Shown: positions 33,043-42,202, numbered from the stretch's first letter. The stretch is DNA of 64,000 nucleotides from an uncultured Rhizobiaceae group bacterium (GCA_937958815.1 CALGMR010000014.1:16889-80888); one strand, 5' to 3'. Made by a program: numbers and translations. The notes: generated by a model not told the origin, from the sequence alone.

Positions 33043-34137
33043 ATGCTTTTTTGGATAGTGGTGTTCTTTGCAGGCGTCTGTTTGATCACAAGTCTGCTGC
33101 CGTTGATCCCACTGCCTCACGGCATATTCAGGGTCTGGGAATTTCCACGAACACAAAATCTGATAGTCGCTGCGTTTTCTTTAGGTGTTGCAATACTGTT
33201 TTTGCGAGACGATCCGAGAGCGATTTATGTATGCCTCGCACTGCTCGCGGCAATCGCCATTCAATTGTATCACATTGCCCGATTTACACCATTTTGGAGA
33301 AGGCGGTCTGCTGAATACAAAGGTGACTTGGAGAATGTTTCCTCGGTGAAACTGCTTATTCTGAATGTCAAAATGGGCAATCGGGATTATGAGAAAACGC
33401 GGCAGCTGTTACGCAGAACGAAACCGGATATCGCTGTTTTTATGGAGACCGACCAAGCTTGGATTGATGCATTGTCGGATGTCACGAAAGACTACCCACA
33501 CAGGATGGAGTGCCCGTTCGACAACGCCTATGGCATGCATGTTGTTTCAAAGTTTCGATTTTTTGAAGACCAGACACGGTTTTTACTGAACCCTGAAGTG
33601 CCAAGTTTTGATACGATGGTCGAGCACCCACAGGGTGGGCAATTTCGCCTTTTTGTCGTTCACCCAGAGCCACCCTTGGCAATCAAAGATACAATCGCCC
33701 GCGATGCTGAAATTGCTTTTGTTGGAAAAATGGTCCGCAATGACGACCAGCCAGTGATTGTCACCGGCGATTTGAATGATGTTGCTTGGTCTCGAACAAC
33801 ACGTCGTTTTCTGAGAGTGTCACGCTTGCTCGATCCTCGAGAAGGAAGAGGGCAGTTCAACACTTTCGATGCCCGCTACGTTTTTCTGCGTTGGCCATTA
33901 GACCACATCTTTCACTCTCCGCATTTTCAGTTGATGCAAATGACACGCATGCCTTTTGTCAACTCAGACCACTTTCCCATGCTCTACCGGTTGGCGCTAA
34001 CGGATAAAGAAATCGGCCGTCGGCGTGTGGACGCCGCGACCGAAAGTGACCTTGAAGAAGCTGCAGAATTAATCGACATCGAAAAAGACAGGGACAATCG
34101 GCCTGTTGGACACGACTGGGAAGAAGCGAAAAGCTAG
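33043..34137 (+). CDS. Endonuclease/exonuclease/phosphatase family membrane protein
   Basis: A 364-residue protein with three N-terminal hydrophobic segments (residues ~1-20, 35-50 and 55-75) and a cytoplasmic or periplasmic EEP domain. The domain has ILNVKMGNRDYEKT, the Glu in AVFMETDQAW, VTGDLNDVAWS and the terminal NSDHFPM His. Related proteins are putative phosphodiesterases or nucleases of unknown substrate. The ATG at 33043 begins the first membrane segment and lies 24 bases after the strong 33018 hairpin, which could control it. Confidence 0.88.
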   Translation: MLFWIVVFFAGVCLITSLLPLIPLPHGIFRVWEFPRTQNLIVAAFSLGVAILFLRDDPRAIYVCLALLAAIAIQLYHIARFTPFWRRRSAEYKGDLENVSSVKLLILNVKMGNRDYEKTRQLLRRTKPDIAVFMETDQAWIDALSDVTKDYPHRMECPFDNAYGMHVVSKFRFFEDQTRFLLNPEVPSFDTMVEHPQGGQFRLFVVHPEPPLAIKDTIARDAEIAFVGKMVRNDDQPVIVTGDLNDVAWSRTTRRFLRVSRLLDPREGRGQFNTFDARYVFLRWPLDHIFHSPHFQLMQMTRMPFVNSDHFPMLYRLALTDKEIGRRRVDAATESDLEEAAELIDIEKDRDNRPVGHDWEEAKS

Positions 34138-34164
34138 CAGTTGAAAAATTTATCAGTGACAGTT

Positions 34165-34239
34165 TTAGCTGATGCCCAAAAAAGACAATATTGCTAGAAT
34201 TACGACCACTACACCGATGATGTAAAATACGTTGTACAT
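34165..34239 (-). CDS. 24-residue single-helix membrane micropeptide 2
   Basis: A minus-strand ATG with AAGGAA upstream opens 24 codons, exactly the length of the peptide at 19222-19296. It shares the N-terminal xNxFYIIGV block, the V-V run and a C-terminal FLGIS. Codon choice differs between the two copies while the protein pattern is kept, which supports real translation. A GGAAC-N17-GTT site lies 37 bases upstream, inside the 3' end of the yihY-like gene. Function unknown. Confidence 0.78.
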   Translation of the reverse strand: MYNVFYIIGVVVVILAILSFLGIS

Positions 34240-34269
34240 GTTGGAGTTCCTTCAGTTGAAATGCGCTGT

Positions 34270-35253
34270 TTATGAAACTCGCGAGCCCACATTTGGTTCC
34301 GGCAACGTATCTGCAACATGAGCGTTCCTCTCACCCATAGGGGCATTTGGCCCTGTTGTCGTATCCACTTTGGTTTGATGTTCGAGTTCCGCGTTGAGCG
34401 CCGCACCCAAAGCAATCACGATGGTGGAATAGTAAATCCACAACATCATAACCACGGCAACCGAAAGAGATCCGAAGGTCGCGCTGTAATTACCAAACTG
34501 CTCCACATAGATTGAAAAAAGCACCGATAAGGCGATCCAGAGCACGGTTGCCAAAATAGCGCCTGGCATGATCCAACTCCATTTGGCTCCATGGCGATGA
34601 GGGGCCAGTCGAAATAGCACACATATTGAAATCACGACAAAGAATGCAAGCGCAGGCCAGCGAGCCCACAAGGCAATTGTTTCAGCAAAGTCCTGTACTG
34701 CAATCATGCTGATCAATGCCGGCAAGATGGCTACGGTGAACAACGCTAAACTTGTGAAAATAAGAGCTCCCAGTGTCAAGCCGAGGGACAAGAATGCTGA
34801 CGCTAGAAAATGACGTTCTTCATCTTCGTGATACGCCGAGCTAATTGTGCCAACAAGCGCGTTGGTTCCGCGCGAACCACTCCATAGGGCAATCAAGAAT
34901 GAAACAACTAGTCCAATGCCCAAGCCTACTTGCGGTTGGCTGAGCAATGCATTCAACCGCTCTTCGATGACGTTCATGACGCTTTGTGGTGCCAGCTGGC
35001 GAACTGCAGACATATGCTCATTTAAAGAGGTTGTGTCAGCAAAAAGTCCATAGACGAGCACAAAACAAGCAAGCACTGGAAACACTGATAGAAACGCAAA
35101 GAAGGCCACCCCGGCGCATCGCAATGATAAATCTGCTTTACCAATCTGCTGATATGTTCGAACGACAACGCGTTTCCAGCCCGCCCACGGTATTTGCGTG
35201 GGGCGGGTCGCATACCTGCCGATGGCATCTGCATATTCAGTAGGAACAGACAA
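34270..35253 (-). CDS. YihY/BrkB family membrane protein
   Basis: A 327-residue protein with the YihY pattern: LSLRCAGVAFFAFLSVFPVLACFVLVYG (first helix), GLGIGLVVSFLIALWSGSRG, the VNAL-type segment RGTNALVGTISSAY, and later helices ending GSLSVAVVMMLWIYYSTIVIALGAALNAELEH. Six helices are expected. The start is a TTG; no ATG exists nearby. It is the last gene of a four-gene envelope operon. Function unknown; related proteins were once misnamed RNase BN. Confidence 0.9.
   Translation of the reverse strand: MSVPTEYADAIGRYATRPTQIPWAGWKRVVVRTYQQIGKADLSLRCAGVAFFAFLSVFPVLACFVLVYGLFADTTSLNEHMSAVRQLAPQSVMNVIEERLNALLSQPQVGLGIGLVVSFLIALWSGSRGTNALVGTISSAYHEDEERHFLASAFLSLGLTLGALIFTSLALFTVAILPALISMIAVQDFAETIALWARWPALAFFVVISICVLFRLAPHRHGAKWSWIMPGAILATVLWIALSVLFSIYVEQFGNYSATFGSLSVAVVMMLWIYYSTIVIALGAALNAELEHQTKVDTTTGPNAPMGERNAHVADTLPEPNVGSRVS
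34276..34300 (-). promoter_or_regulatory. Candidate EcfG promoter for micropeptide 2
   Basis: Minus-strand GGAAC (34300-34296), 17-base spacer, GTT (34278-34276). It lies within the last codons of the yihY-like gene and 37 bases before the peptide start. Confidence 0.65.
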
Positions 35254-35277
35254 TCTTGTTCTCAGCCTTTTCTTAGT

Positions 35278-36114
35278 TCAGCCGTTGGCCGTTGCAGCTG
35301 ACACAGCTGTGTCTGGCTTGCCTTGAATGTTTCGTGCCTTTGCAACCCGTGTGGGTATCGGCTTGGGTTTTACCTTTTTCTTGGCCGTTGATGCGCCGTT
35401 GATTGCTTTCGACTTAGTAGCCTTACGGCTCTTGGTTTTCTCGCCAAAATTTCGTGCATCTTCGTGCAGCTGCTTGCTCGCGTCCAATCGGGACATCGAA
35501 GGTTTAGCTGTGAAAAAGGAAGAAATCGCTGCACCGACCGCGAGCGCCATTAAGCCGGTAGGAACAGGATTTTCTTTTATCCAATCGACAGTCTTTTCCG
35601 CGTGAGCCTTTGCATGAGTTGGTGCACGTTTTGCCGTTTCGCTCGCGGTTTCCGCAACTTCGGAAAATGTATCGCTTGCAGCAGTCGATGCAGCGTCAAT
35701 TTTGTGTTTCACACCATTTACTGCTGTCTGTACTTTTGCCTGTGTGGCTTTGGCTTGGCCTTTAAGTTTGTCAGCCGTTTCTGAAGCGCCGCACTTGAGA
35801 CCGGAGATATGATTGGAAACGCGTTGTGCGGGATCTGAAAAATCTTCGTCAGAAACAGTGCCAGTGTCTTTGGACTGCTTGGCAAGAAAAAGTCCCGCGA
35901 GACCAATGCCCACAACAGTTGCAGCAATTGGATTGGCTTTCGCCTTCTCGACCAGAAGTGCTGCATTGTGATTTGCAGATGCACCTCCATTTCCCAGGAG
36001 TCCGTTCACCAATTGTGAAGGCTGCAAGTCGTGGTTGAGCTGATCGAAGCGTGCTTCCATACGTTGGCGAATTCGATCAATATCGTCTTCAATAATCTCA
36101 GTATCGACCGTCAT
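35278..36114 (-). CDS. DUF3618 family protein
   Basis: A 278-residue protein with an N-terminal DUF3618 region (EIIEDDIDRIRQRMEARFDQLNHDLQPSQL in part), a hydrophobic segment at about 78-92 (AATVVGIGLAGLFLA), a long Ala/Lys/Thr-rich helical middle (GQAKATQAKVQTAVNGVKHK), a second membrane segment (PTGLMALAVGAAISSFF) and a Lys/Pro-rich tail. The ATG at 36114 follows AAGGAGG and overlaps the previous gene's stop region closely. Function unknown, probably envelope-associated. Confidence 0.85.
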   Translation of the reverse strand: MTVDTEIIEDDIDRIRQRMEARFDQLNHDLQPSQLVNGLLGNGGASANHNAALLVEKAKANPIAATVVGIGLAGLFLAKQSKDTGTVSDEDFSDPAQRVSNHISGLKCGASETADKLKGQAKATQAKVQTAVNGVKHKIDAASTAASDTFSEVAETASETAKRAPTHAKAHAEKTVDWIKENPVPTGLMALAVGAAISSFFTAKPSMSRLDASKQLHEDARNFGEKTKSRKATKSKAINGASTAKKKVKPKPIPTRVAKARNIQGKPDTAVSAATANG

Positions 36115-36115
36115 G

Positions 36116-36496
36116 CTATATGGCCTCCTTAAGAGTGTTGGTACTCTCCGCAACCGATTTCGCAGTGCGGCGAGGGGCGAGATTTTTGGGTTTTAGATCT
36201 TTCTGAGCTTTGTGCATCGCTACAAACGCAATGACCGCCAATGTGACACCCACCAGCAGTGCTGCGAGCGAAGGCGGCATGATGTTGGCGAGCGCTGCAA
36301 CAAGGGCTTGAGCGAGTATAAGCAAAGCCACCAAAGCGATGATCATGCTGGCAGCAAGTGCGATCAGTCCGTTTTGGGCTTGCCCCAGTTTTTCTTCCGC
36401 TTCAGCCCGAGCAAGCCTAATCTCTTGTCTGATCAACAATGAGCCATCAGAGAGAAGAGCTCTCATCGTGTCGATAATATTTTGGGGTTTTGTCAT
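36116..36496 (-). CDS. Phage-holin-like (DUF1469) family membrane protein
   Basis: A 126-residue protein: a charged helix with LIRQEIRLARAEAEEKLGQ, then two transmembrane segments (residues ~44-66 and 70-95). This is the 'phage holin family' of Actinobacteria and Proteobacteria, a chromosomal envelope protein and not evidence of a prophage. The ATG at 36496 has AAGGAGC. It is translated next to DUF3618 and belongs to the same stress-linked operon. Confidence 0.88.
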   Translation of the reverse strand: MTKPQNIIDTMRALLSDGSLLIRQEIRLARAEAEEKLGQAQNGLIALAASMIIALVALLILAQALVAALANIMPPSLAALLVGVTLAVIAFVAMHKAQKDLKPKNLAPRRTAKSVAESTNTLKEAI

Positions 36497-36521
36497 GTTC
36501 TGCTCCTTGTACGTTTGTGCG

Positions 36522-37004
36522 TCACGACTGGCTGTTGTTTTTGAGTGCGGTTGCAACTGCAAACCCAGCCAATGCCAGAGTACCAAATGTCAACATAGGA
36601 TTTTCCCGAACAATGCTTTCTGCTCGTGAGGCCAGGTTGCGCGTGTCGATCTTATCGACCTCATTGGCAGCCTTACCGAGACCATCTGCAGCCAGCCGTG
36701 CGTATGAAGCAGTCTTGTTCATACCATCGTTTTCCAAGCTGGCGCGGCCAGCATCAATTGCTCTGCTGATTGAACGAATAATGTCTTCAGTCTGGTTTTT
36801 TCCCGACGCAGCCACTTGTTCAGCACTGTTTCGAGTTTGCTCGACGGCTGCTTCAGCAATGTTTTCCGCGCTTTCGATTGCGGTTTGCTTTGCATTGACC
36901 GCAGCGCTTTTCACCTGCTCAACGGCCTTCTTTGTGGAACGACCAGCGGTTGCTGATGGCTTTTTGCTTTTCGAATTCTTAGTCTTGGTTGTTGACGTGC
37001 TCAT
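36522..37004 (-). CDS. Alanine/lysine-rich helical protein with C-terminal membrane anchor
   Basis: A 160-residue protein. The N-terminus is Ser/Thr/Lys-rich and probably disordered (residues 1-25). A long amphipathic Ala-rich helix follows (KAVEQVKSAAVNAKQ; AESAENIAEAAVEQTRNSAEQ-like) and then a hydrophobic anchor near the end (PMLTFGTLALAGFAVATAL). Rhizobial relatives are annotated as nutrient-deprivation-induced proteins. The ATG at 37004 has GGAG at good spacing; an ATG four codons upstream is possible. It is the first gene after the stress promoter at 37061. Confidence 0.82.
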   Translation of the reverse strand: MSTSTTKTKNSKSKKPSATAGRSTKKAVEQVKSAAVNAKQTAIESAENIAEAAVEQTRNSAEQVAASGKNQTEDIIRSISRAIDAGRASLENDGMNKTASYARLAADGLGKAANEVDKIDTRNLASRAESIVRENPMLTFGTLALAGFAVATALKNNSQS

Positions 37005-37036
37005 ATCAGTCTCCATCTTTTGATGACTGTTATGAA

Positions 37037-37061
37037 AACTCACAACCGTGAAATGGGTTCC
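37037..37061 (-). promoter_or_regulatory. Candidate EcfG promoter for the four-gene envelope operon
   Basis: Minus-strand GGAAC (37061-37057), 17-base spacer, GTT (37039-37037), 33 bases upstream of the ATG at 37004. The four genes to 34270 follow with short gaps. Confidence 0.65.
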
Positions 37062-37159
37062 AATTTTCCAGAGATTTAGCAAAACAACTCAAAAACTAGA
37101 GATGGAAAAAGTAGCTTTGCCAGTTGGGTGAAAATGAAACCCTTTTAATAGCCCCTAGA

Positions 37160-37420
37160 GTTGTAGACACCTTCTTCCCTAATTTTGAGGCAAGGAGGCC
37201 ATTATGAGCAGACCAAGATTTAGTGACGATTTCAAACGTGATGTAGTGCATCAAGTTGTTGAACGGGGTTATCCGGTTGCGGACATTTCACCGTGGTTCA
37301 ATCACGAAAGAGCAACTGGAAGTGCAGGGCAATCTGGTAGAAGAACTGAAAAAATTGAAAGACCATTCCAATGTTGCGTCCGCATGTTCACAACAGATAC
37401 GACAGATACATCATAAAGCC
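37160..37420 (+). pseudogene. IS3-family OrfA remnant
   Basis: A likely left end (TTGTAGACACC near 37160) and an AAGGAGG site precede an ATG at 37204. The first ~30 residues match IS3 OrfA (RPRFSDDFKRDVVHQVVERGYPVAD), then the helix-turn-helix fails and the frame ends at 37416 without the leucine-zipper part or OrfB. The remnant marks the boundary between the stress island and the polysaccharide locus. Confidence 0.75.
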
Positions 37421-37500
37421 TTCCTGGAAGGCGTAGTCAAAATTTCAGCATCTATGATGAGATGAGCGATTTAGCTTTCCGGGTGATGTTTTCCTTAGGC

Positions 37501-38766
37501 TTATGGATTGCCCATTTTTGGATCAGAATCACTGTCTTCTTTTCTATAGAAACCCGTGACCATACCTGAAAGCAAGATTAGTTCTGCTGCCCACCAGCCC
37601 TGCCATGCGCCGTGGCTAATGGAATAAACCAGTGCTGAGGAAATGAATAAAACTGAAGCGAATGGAATATGGGCTGCGTCCAGTTTGAGTATTTTGCGCA
37701 CACTCGCCAACATAACAGCAAAAGTAGTTATGGCGCCCAAGGCGCCCAATTGTACCCAGATTTGTATAAAGCCATTATGGGGATGGACGAATAAGAAGGA
37801 TTTATTGTTTGTAAAATAGGTCTCAGGTGCAAAAGTAACAAGCGTGCTGAATGGGATTATCCCCCAGCCAAACAAAGGTTTTTCAGAAATAAGATTTACG
37901 CCAATACGCCAGGCGTCCATTCGCAGACCAACAGAAGCATGCGTCGCAAAACGGTGGTCCGCTTGAAGGAAATAGTCCGACGCAAAATCCAACGCAAAAA
38001 CCATTATCGGCATTAAGATTGGTGTTAAACAGGTTAGATACAATACAGGTCGGCAGATTTTTCCTTGGGTTAAATGGAATAGGCCAATTAAAGACCACCC
38101 TATTATACAGACCAATAGACTTGTTTCGCTGACGCTTCCTAAGCCCATAGAAAATGTAAGACCTAAATAGCCAAACATAATGAGTCTTTTGGTTGGTGTT
38201 TTCAGGCCTGAATTCAAAGCCTGCCCCACAAGCGCGAAGCTGATCAGTATCAAGCAAACAAAAACACGATTGTAGAAACCCGCCAAATTGTTAATTCGAT
38301 CAAGCTCAGATTCGCCCCAAGATAGATAGATAAGAATTGGCACCAGAGCCAGCATTAGAAGAAAAGTAGTGACAGGAAGGCAAAGTTGCACCGTTCGCGC
38401 TACTGCATCTTGGGTAATCAGAAAAGCAATAAATAGGGCAACGGCCTTAAAGTACAAATTATTTGGGTACTCTCCCATCGACATAATGCTGTAAGTCGCA
38501 AGCACACTCACAAAAAATGTAAGTGTGATCGCTATCGAATTGGGATTCTTGATGCGAGATAGAAGTTCTGAGGAATTTCTGCGGTTATCAATCCATTTAA
38601 AAATGAGACCGACAATGGAAAAAAAAATTAGAACCGGAACGGTTGCTCGATTAGTAAATGGCAAAATCAGAACAACAGCGGTTACCCAACTGGCCAAGTA
38701 CCAGCTTTGTAAGAATTCGGCGTTTGCCCAGCCTAATTTGGAGGTTTTGTTACCGTTATGATCCAT
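37501..38766 (-). CDS. O-antigen ligase/polymerase (Wzy-like) family protein
   Basis: A 421-residue polytopic protein with about ten hydrophobic segments and the Wzy_C/O-antigen ligase hallmark: a large periplasmic loop with FGWGIIPFST, FVHPHNGFIQIWVQLG, and a C-terminal SHGAWQGWW. It probably polymerises or ligates the glycan made by this locus. The ATG at 38766 is chosen; a TTG at 38778 would overlap the flippase stop. Last gene of the minus-strand run. Confidence 0.88.
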   Translation of the reverse strand: MDHNGNKTSKLGWANAEFLQSWYLASWVTAVVLILPFTNRATVPVLIFFSIVGLIFKWIDNRRNSSELLSRIKNPNSIAITLTFFVSVLATYSIMSMGEYPNNLYFKAVALFIAFLITQDAVARTVQLCLPVTTFLLMLALVPILIYLSWGESELDRINNLAGFYNRVFVCLILISFALVGQALNSGLKTPTKRLIMFGYLGLTFSMGLGSVSETSLLVCIIGWSLIGLFHLTQGKICRPVLYLTCLTPILMPIMVFALDFASDYFLQADHRFATHASVGLRMDAWRIGVNLISEKPLFGWGIIPFSTLVTFAPETYFTNNKSFLFVHPHNGFIQIWVQLGALGAITTFAVMLASVRKILKLDAAHIPFASVLFISSALVYSISHGAWQGWWAAELILLSGMVTGFYRKEDSDSDPKMGNP

Positions 38767-38778
38767 ACTAAGGGGCAA

Positions 38779-40290
38779 TCACGCACTGTTGTATTTCAAG
38801 ATTTTTACCGAAACACCCATTGAGACGATACCCCATAACATCGCGGATACAACATTTAAAACCAGTCCTCCTGACCAGAATTGTGTAGCGCTGATAAATA
38901 AGGCACTTAATAAGAAGTTCACAACCAACATAAAACCGACCTCCGGCGATGCACCTGTATTAATATGGCTCCATCGTAGGGAACGTCTTGTCATTTCATA
39001 AAGTATTGCAATGCAGAAAAAATAGCTAATGACGAGTGCTAGCGCAATGCCCGTCAATCCAAAATGATAATCCAACACCATTGAGATAATTGAAAATACA
39101 ATGAGTGTTAGGAGTGTTACTATCGTGACATGGCCAGATTTTTGCCCCGCATGAAGTACAGAAATATAATGGGCAATGCCACCTTGCGCAGGCAGTGATA
39201 CCAATAGGATTCTTGCATATTCGACAACAAGGTCGAGATTTTTCTCACTCAACCCTGACCAGCCATAAACTATTTCCACTGCTGTTCTACAAAAATAAAT
39301 TGAAGGTACAGCAATCGCAATAGAAAGCGATAGGTTTGCATAAATCGACAGCCGGTTTAGCTCTTGAGCTGAATTTGTTTCTACTTTTTTTGAGGTTGAG
39401 CTCGGGGTGATATTTAAAGCCCGAGCCATCCGTGGAAGCAGCACTACTGGAAGAATGGCGACGGCGACACCAAGAGGAAGATCAACCAATTTGATGCTAT
39501 AGCTGAAAATGGCAATTGCCCCAGTCTGTTCAGAAAGAAATATGCGAGACAAATAGGGGAGAAGAATGAGAAATCCTCCAGCTAGCAAAGCTTGAATGTA
39601 GCGAAACACTAACTTTGAAGTTTTTGGAACAGTCTGGATATGGTCCGAGGCAACAACTGATCTCGATGATTTAGATGACATCCATATTGAAATTAACAAC
39701 ATGACATAGCGCAATATCGCTCCACTGCATGCAGCAAGACCGAATGCAAAAAACACATGAGACTTTCCAAAATAAAGTCCTAACACCAATGAACAATTGA
39801 AAAACAACGTCCCAGCGGCAGCGGCATAGAATAAGTCTTTCCCTTGCAATCGCGCGGCAGCCAATCCCCCAAGCACTGTGATTGGAAACACCAGCGCAAA
39901 GAGAAACATGTAGGATGAGATCTGTTCCTGTTCCTCGTGAGAGAAACCTGGTGCCAAAACATCGACGGTGTATTGCGGGAAAATCAAACCGACAACGAGT
40001 GCGAACACGCCAGCAATTGTCAATGCAACAAAGCTGGTTTTCCAGAAAAATGCAGGGATTTTGGCGTTGTGTAAATTCGAGAATACTGGCGTTAGAACAT
40101 AGATAATAGCTCCACCAGCAAAAAAGTTGTTTAACAGATCGGGGAAGGCTTGCAAGATAAACAGTTGGTCTGCAGTCCGGCTAGCCCCATACATTGAGGC
40201 GATCAAAAGATCCCGAAGCAGCCCTGCAATTCTTCCTGCGAAGATTAAAAGAGCGATAATTATTGCGGTCTTGATTGCAGCCCGGTCCAT
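38779..40290 (-). CDS. MurJ/Wzx-like lipid-linked oligosaccharide flippase
   Basis: A 503-residue MVIN-family membrane protein with about 14 helices. The N-terminal GRIAGLLRDLLIASMYGASRTADQLFILQAFPDLLNNFFAGGAI region (shown as RIAGLLRDLLIASMYG and DLLNNFFAGGAI) is typical. MurJ itself flips lipid II; inside a polysaccharide locus between a Wzy and a dehydratase, this copy more likely flips the O-unit. The ATG at 40290 avoids overlap with the upstream gene; a TTG start lies at 40344. Confidence 0.88.
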   Translation of the reverse strand: MDRAAIKTAIIIALLIFAGRIAGLLRDLLIASMYGASRTADQLFILQAFPDLLNNFFAGGAIIYVLTPVFSNLHNAKIPAFFWKTSFVALTIAGVFALVVGLIFPQYTVDVLAPGFSHEEQEQISSYMFLFALVFPITVLGGLAAARLQGKDLFYAAAAGTLFFNCSLVLGLYFGKSHVFFAFGLAACSGAILRYVMLLISIWMSSKSSRSVVASDHIQTVPKTSKLVFRYIQALLAGGFLILLPYLSRIFLSEQTGAIAIFSYSIKLVDLPLGVAVAILPVVLLPRMARALNITPSSTSKKVETNSAQELNRLSIYANLSLSIAIAVPSIYFCRTAVEIVYGWSGLSEKNLDLVVEYARILLVSLPAQGGIAHYISVLHAGQKSGHVTIVTLLTLIVFSIISMVLDYHFGLTGIALALVISYFFCIAILYEMTRRSLRWSHINTGASPEVGFMLVVNFLLSALFISATQFWSGGLVLNVVSAMLWGIVSMGVSVKILKYNSA

Positions 40291-40303
40291 GCTAATGACG
40301 GAT

Positions 40304-42202
40304 CTATCTATTGTACGGTCGAAATTCGGGTACAAGGCGCTCAATCAAATTACTCATTCGTTCAAACGAACGATGCTGACAGGCATCTTGCAATTCATCA
40401 ATCAACTCATTGAGCTTCTTAAGCTCAATTGTCGAGGCCTTCGCATGAAAGAAATCCTCGCCATCAATTTTATCAAGTTTTTCAGTTTCATAAAAAAGCT
40501 CCTCTTCAAGCTTTTCTCCCGATCTTATGGAACTGATGACAATATCAATTTCTTTTCCTGGCTGTAGGCCAGCTAACTGGATCATTCTTTCTGCCAAATC
40601 ATAGATCCGAATGGGACGACCCATATCCAGGACAAAGAGTGTTGGGCAATCGTCTGAACTCGTCTTATAATTATATGTAAACGCCTGCAGAACGAGAGAT
40701 ACCGCTTCGCGAATCGTCATAAAGTAACGCGTCATGTCTTTGTGTGTGACTGTTACCGGCCCACCATCACGAATTTGCTTCTCAAAAAGCGGAACGACAG
40801 AACCACTCGAGCCCAATACATTTCCAAACCTTACAGCGACGAACTTCGTTTTTCCGTTCAATTGTGTGCGTGCCTCATTGAGCGCCTGGCAATACATTTC
40901 TGAAACCCTTTTTGTACATCCCATAAAGTTTGTTGGGTTGACAGCTTTGTCCGTTGAAATGAATAAACAGCTCTCCACTTCAAGCTCTTCGCATAAATCG
41001 GCAACATTGCGTGAGCCAACAATGTTGGTCATCACTCCTTCAAACGGGTCGGATTCAACAATCGGAACATGTTTCATTGCTGCTGCATGAAACACAAGTT
41101 GCGGCCGTGCATCTTTCATTACGTGCCTTAATGAATCGCGCTCTCGGATGTTGCAGTAGCGGAAATGTAATTTATCCTCCTCCATAATTGGCGTAAGCGA
41201 AAGATTGGCTTGATAAAGATTGTATTCGCTATGATCTAGTACTGTCAGATTTGCTGGGTTCATGGCGGCAATTTGATTGCACAACTCAAGGCCAATAGAG
41301 CCACCTCCACCCGTTACTAAAACGCGTTTTCCATTTATCAACTCTGCGACTTGCGGATTTTTTGAATGTACAACATCACGAAACAGAAGGTCTTGAACAT
41401 CAATTGGTGTAATTTTTTGGACCTCTGAACCGACTTCAACGGAAGCAATTTCAAAGCGTGAAATTACTACGCCGTGAGACCTGATGACTGAAATCAACGA
41501 TGGTTCTTCTTTGTCCAGGGCGGCGAGGAGATTGCGATTTGAAACAATTAGTTGTCGAGGCAACCGACCTTCACGGTCAAGCTGAGTAAGTATCAAATCT
41601 ATGTTCTTGACCTCACCCAGATAAGGCACGTTCAAGATTGAAAGCCCTAGCTCTGTACTGTCCTCTGAAATCAGACCGATAACGTTGAAAGGTCTATTTT
41701 TATCATCCATCGCCGAGCGTAAAAAATTCTCAACTTCCATTCCTTGTCCAAACACAAGCGCAGACGGTCGCGAGGGATCATGGGTATATCTTTGTGTTTG
41801 CCAACGCACTAATGAGCGATAGAAATAGCGTGTTCCTATCAGCAAGGCCAACTGCATCACACCATAAAAAATTGCAACGCTGCGTGGTAAAGGAAAAAAC
41901 TCAGCAAACAGAAAGCTGAAAAACACAAGAACTCCCAACATGAAAACAGATATCATGAGCAGGCGGTTCACATCGCTTGATGAGAGGTGCTGCCATCTCG
42001 CTTGGCCGACACTAAAAAGACGAGCACCCACAGCATAGGCAACTATCAAAAGCCCCAAAGCTTTGAAAAATATGCTGACGTGGCCAGATAATGATGGGTC
42101 TAACAAACGTAATAGAAACGAAGAATATAAGGCTACAACCACACTTACGAGGTCGATCGCTTTGACGAGAGGTCGCCTGAAATAAAAAAGCTTACTTTTC
42201 AT
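40304..42202 (-). CDS. Membrane-bound UDP-sugar 4,6-dehydratase (WbpM/PglF/CapD type)
   Basis: A 632-residue protein. Four N-terminal transmembrane helices (residues ~10-130) and a CoA-binding-like region precede the extended SDR domain with NAD motif VTGGGGSIGLELCNQI, HAAAMKHVPIVE and the catalytic TDKAVNPTNFMGCTKR, where Met replaces the usual Tyr (MxxxK), as in this subfamily. It converts UDP-GlcNAc to the 4-keto-6-deoxy sugar, the first step to bacillosamine or legionaminic acid. Its ATG overlaps the asparagine-synthase stop (TGATG). Confidence 0.93.
   Translation of the reverse strand: MKSKLFYFRRPLVKAIDLVSVVVALYSSFLLRLLDPSLSGHVSIFFKALGLLIVAYAVGARLFSVGQARWQHLSSSDVNRLLMISVFMLGVLVFFSFLFAEFFPLPRSVAIFYGVMQLALLIGTRYFYRSLVRWQTQRYTHDPSRPSALVFGQGMEVENFLRSAMDDKNRPFNVIGLISEDSTELGLSILNVPYLGEVKNIDLILTQLDREGRLPRQLIVSNRNLLAALDKEEPSLISVIRSHGVVISRFEIASVEVGSEVQKITPIDVQDLLFRDVVHSKNPQVAELINGKRVLVTGGGGSIGLELCNQIAAMNPANLTVLDHSEYNLYQANLSLTPIMEEDKLHFRYCNIRERDSLRHVMKDARPQLVFHAAAMKHVPIVESDPFEGVMTNIVGSRNVADLCEELEVESCLFISTDKAVNPTNFMGCTKRVSEMYCQALNEARTQLNGKTKFVAVRFGNVLGSSGSVVPLFEKQIRDGGPVTVTHKDMTRYFMTIREAVSLVLQAFTYNYKTSSDDCPTLFVLDMGRPIRIYDLAERMIQLAGLQPGKEIDIVISSIRSGEKLEEELFYETEKLDKIDGEDFFHAKASTIELKKLNELIDELQDACQHRSFERMSNLIERLVPEFRPYNR

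Noticed and set aside
34246..34250. Minus-strand GGAAC just before micropeptide 2
   Set aside because: It is part of the AAGGAAC ribosome site, six bases from the ATG, too close to be a -35 element. The real candidate is at 34300.
36116..36496. A 'phage holin' hit that could suggest a prophage
   Set aside because: The protein belongs to the chromosomal DUF1469 family, sits in a stress operon, and no capsid, portal, terminase or integrase gene is in the window.
37256..37465. Second frame over the IS3 remnant (KEQLEVQGNLVEELKKLK)
   Set aside because: It looks helical but does not match the OrfA zipper or any family I know, has no ribosome site, and lies in IS debris.
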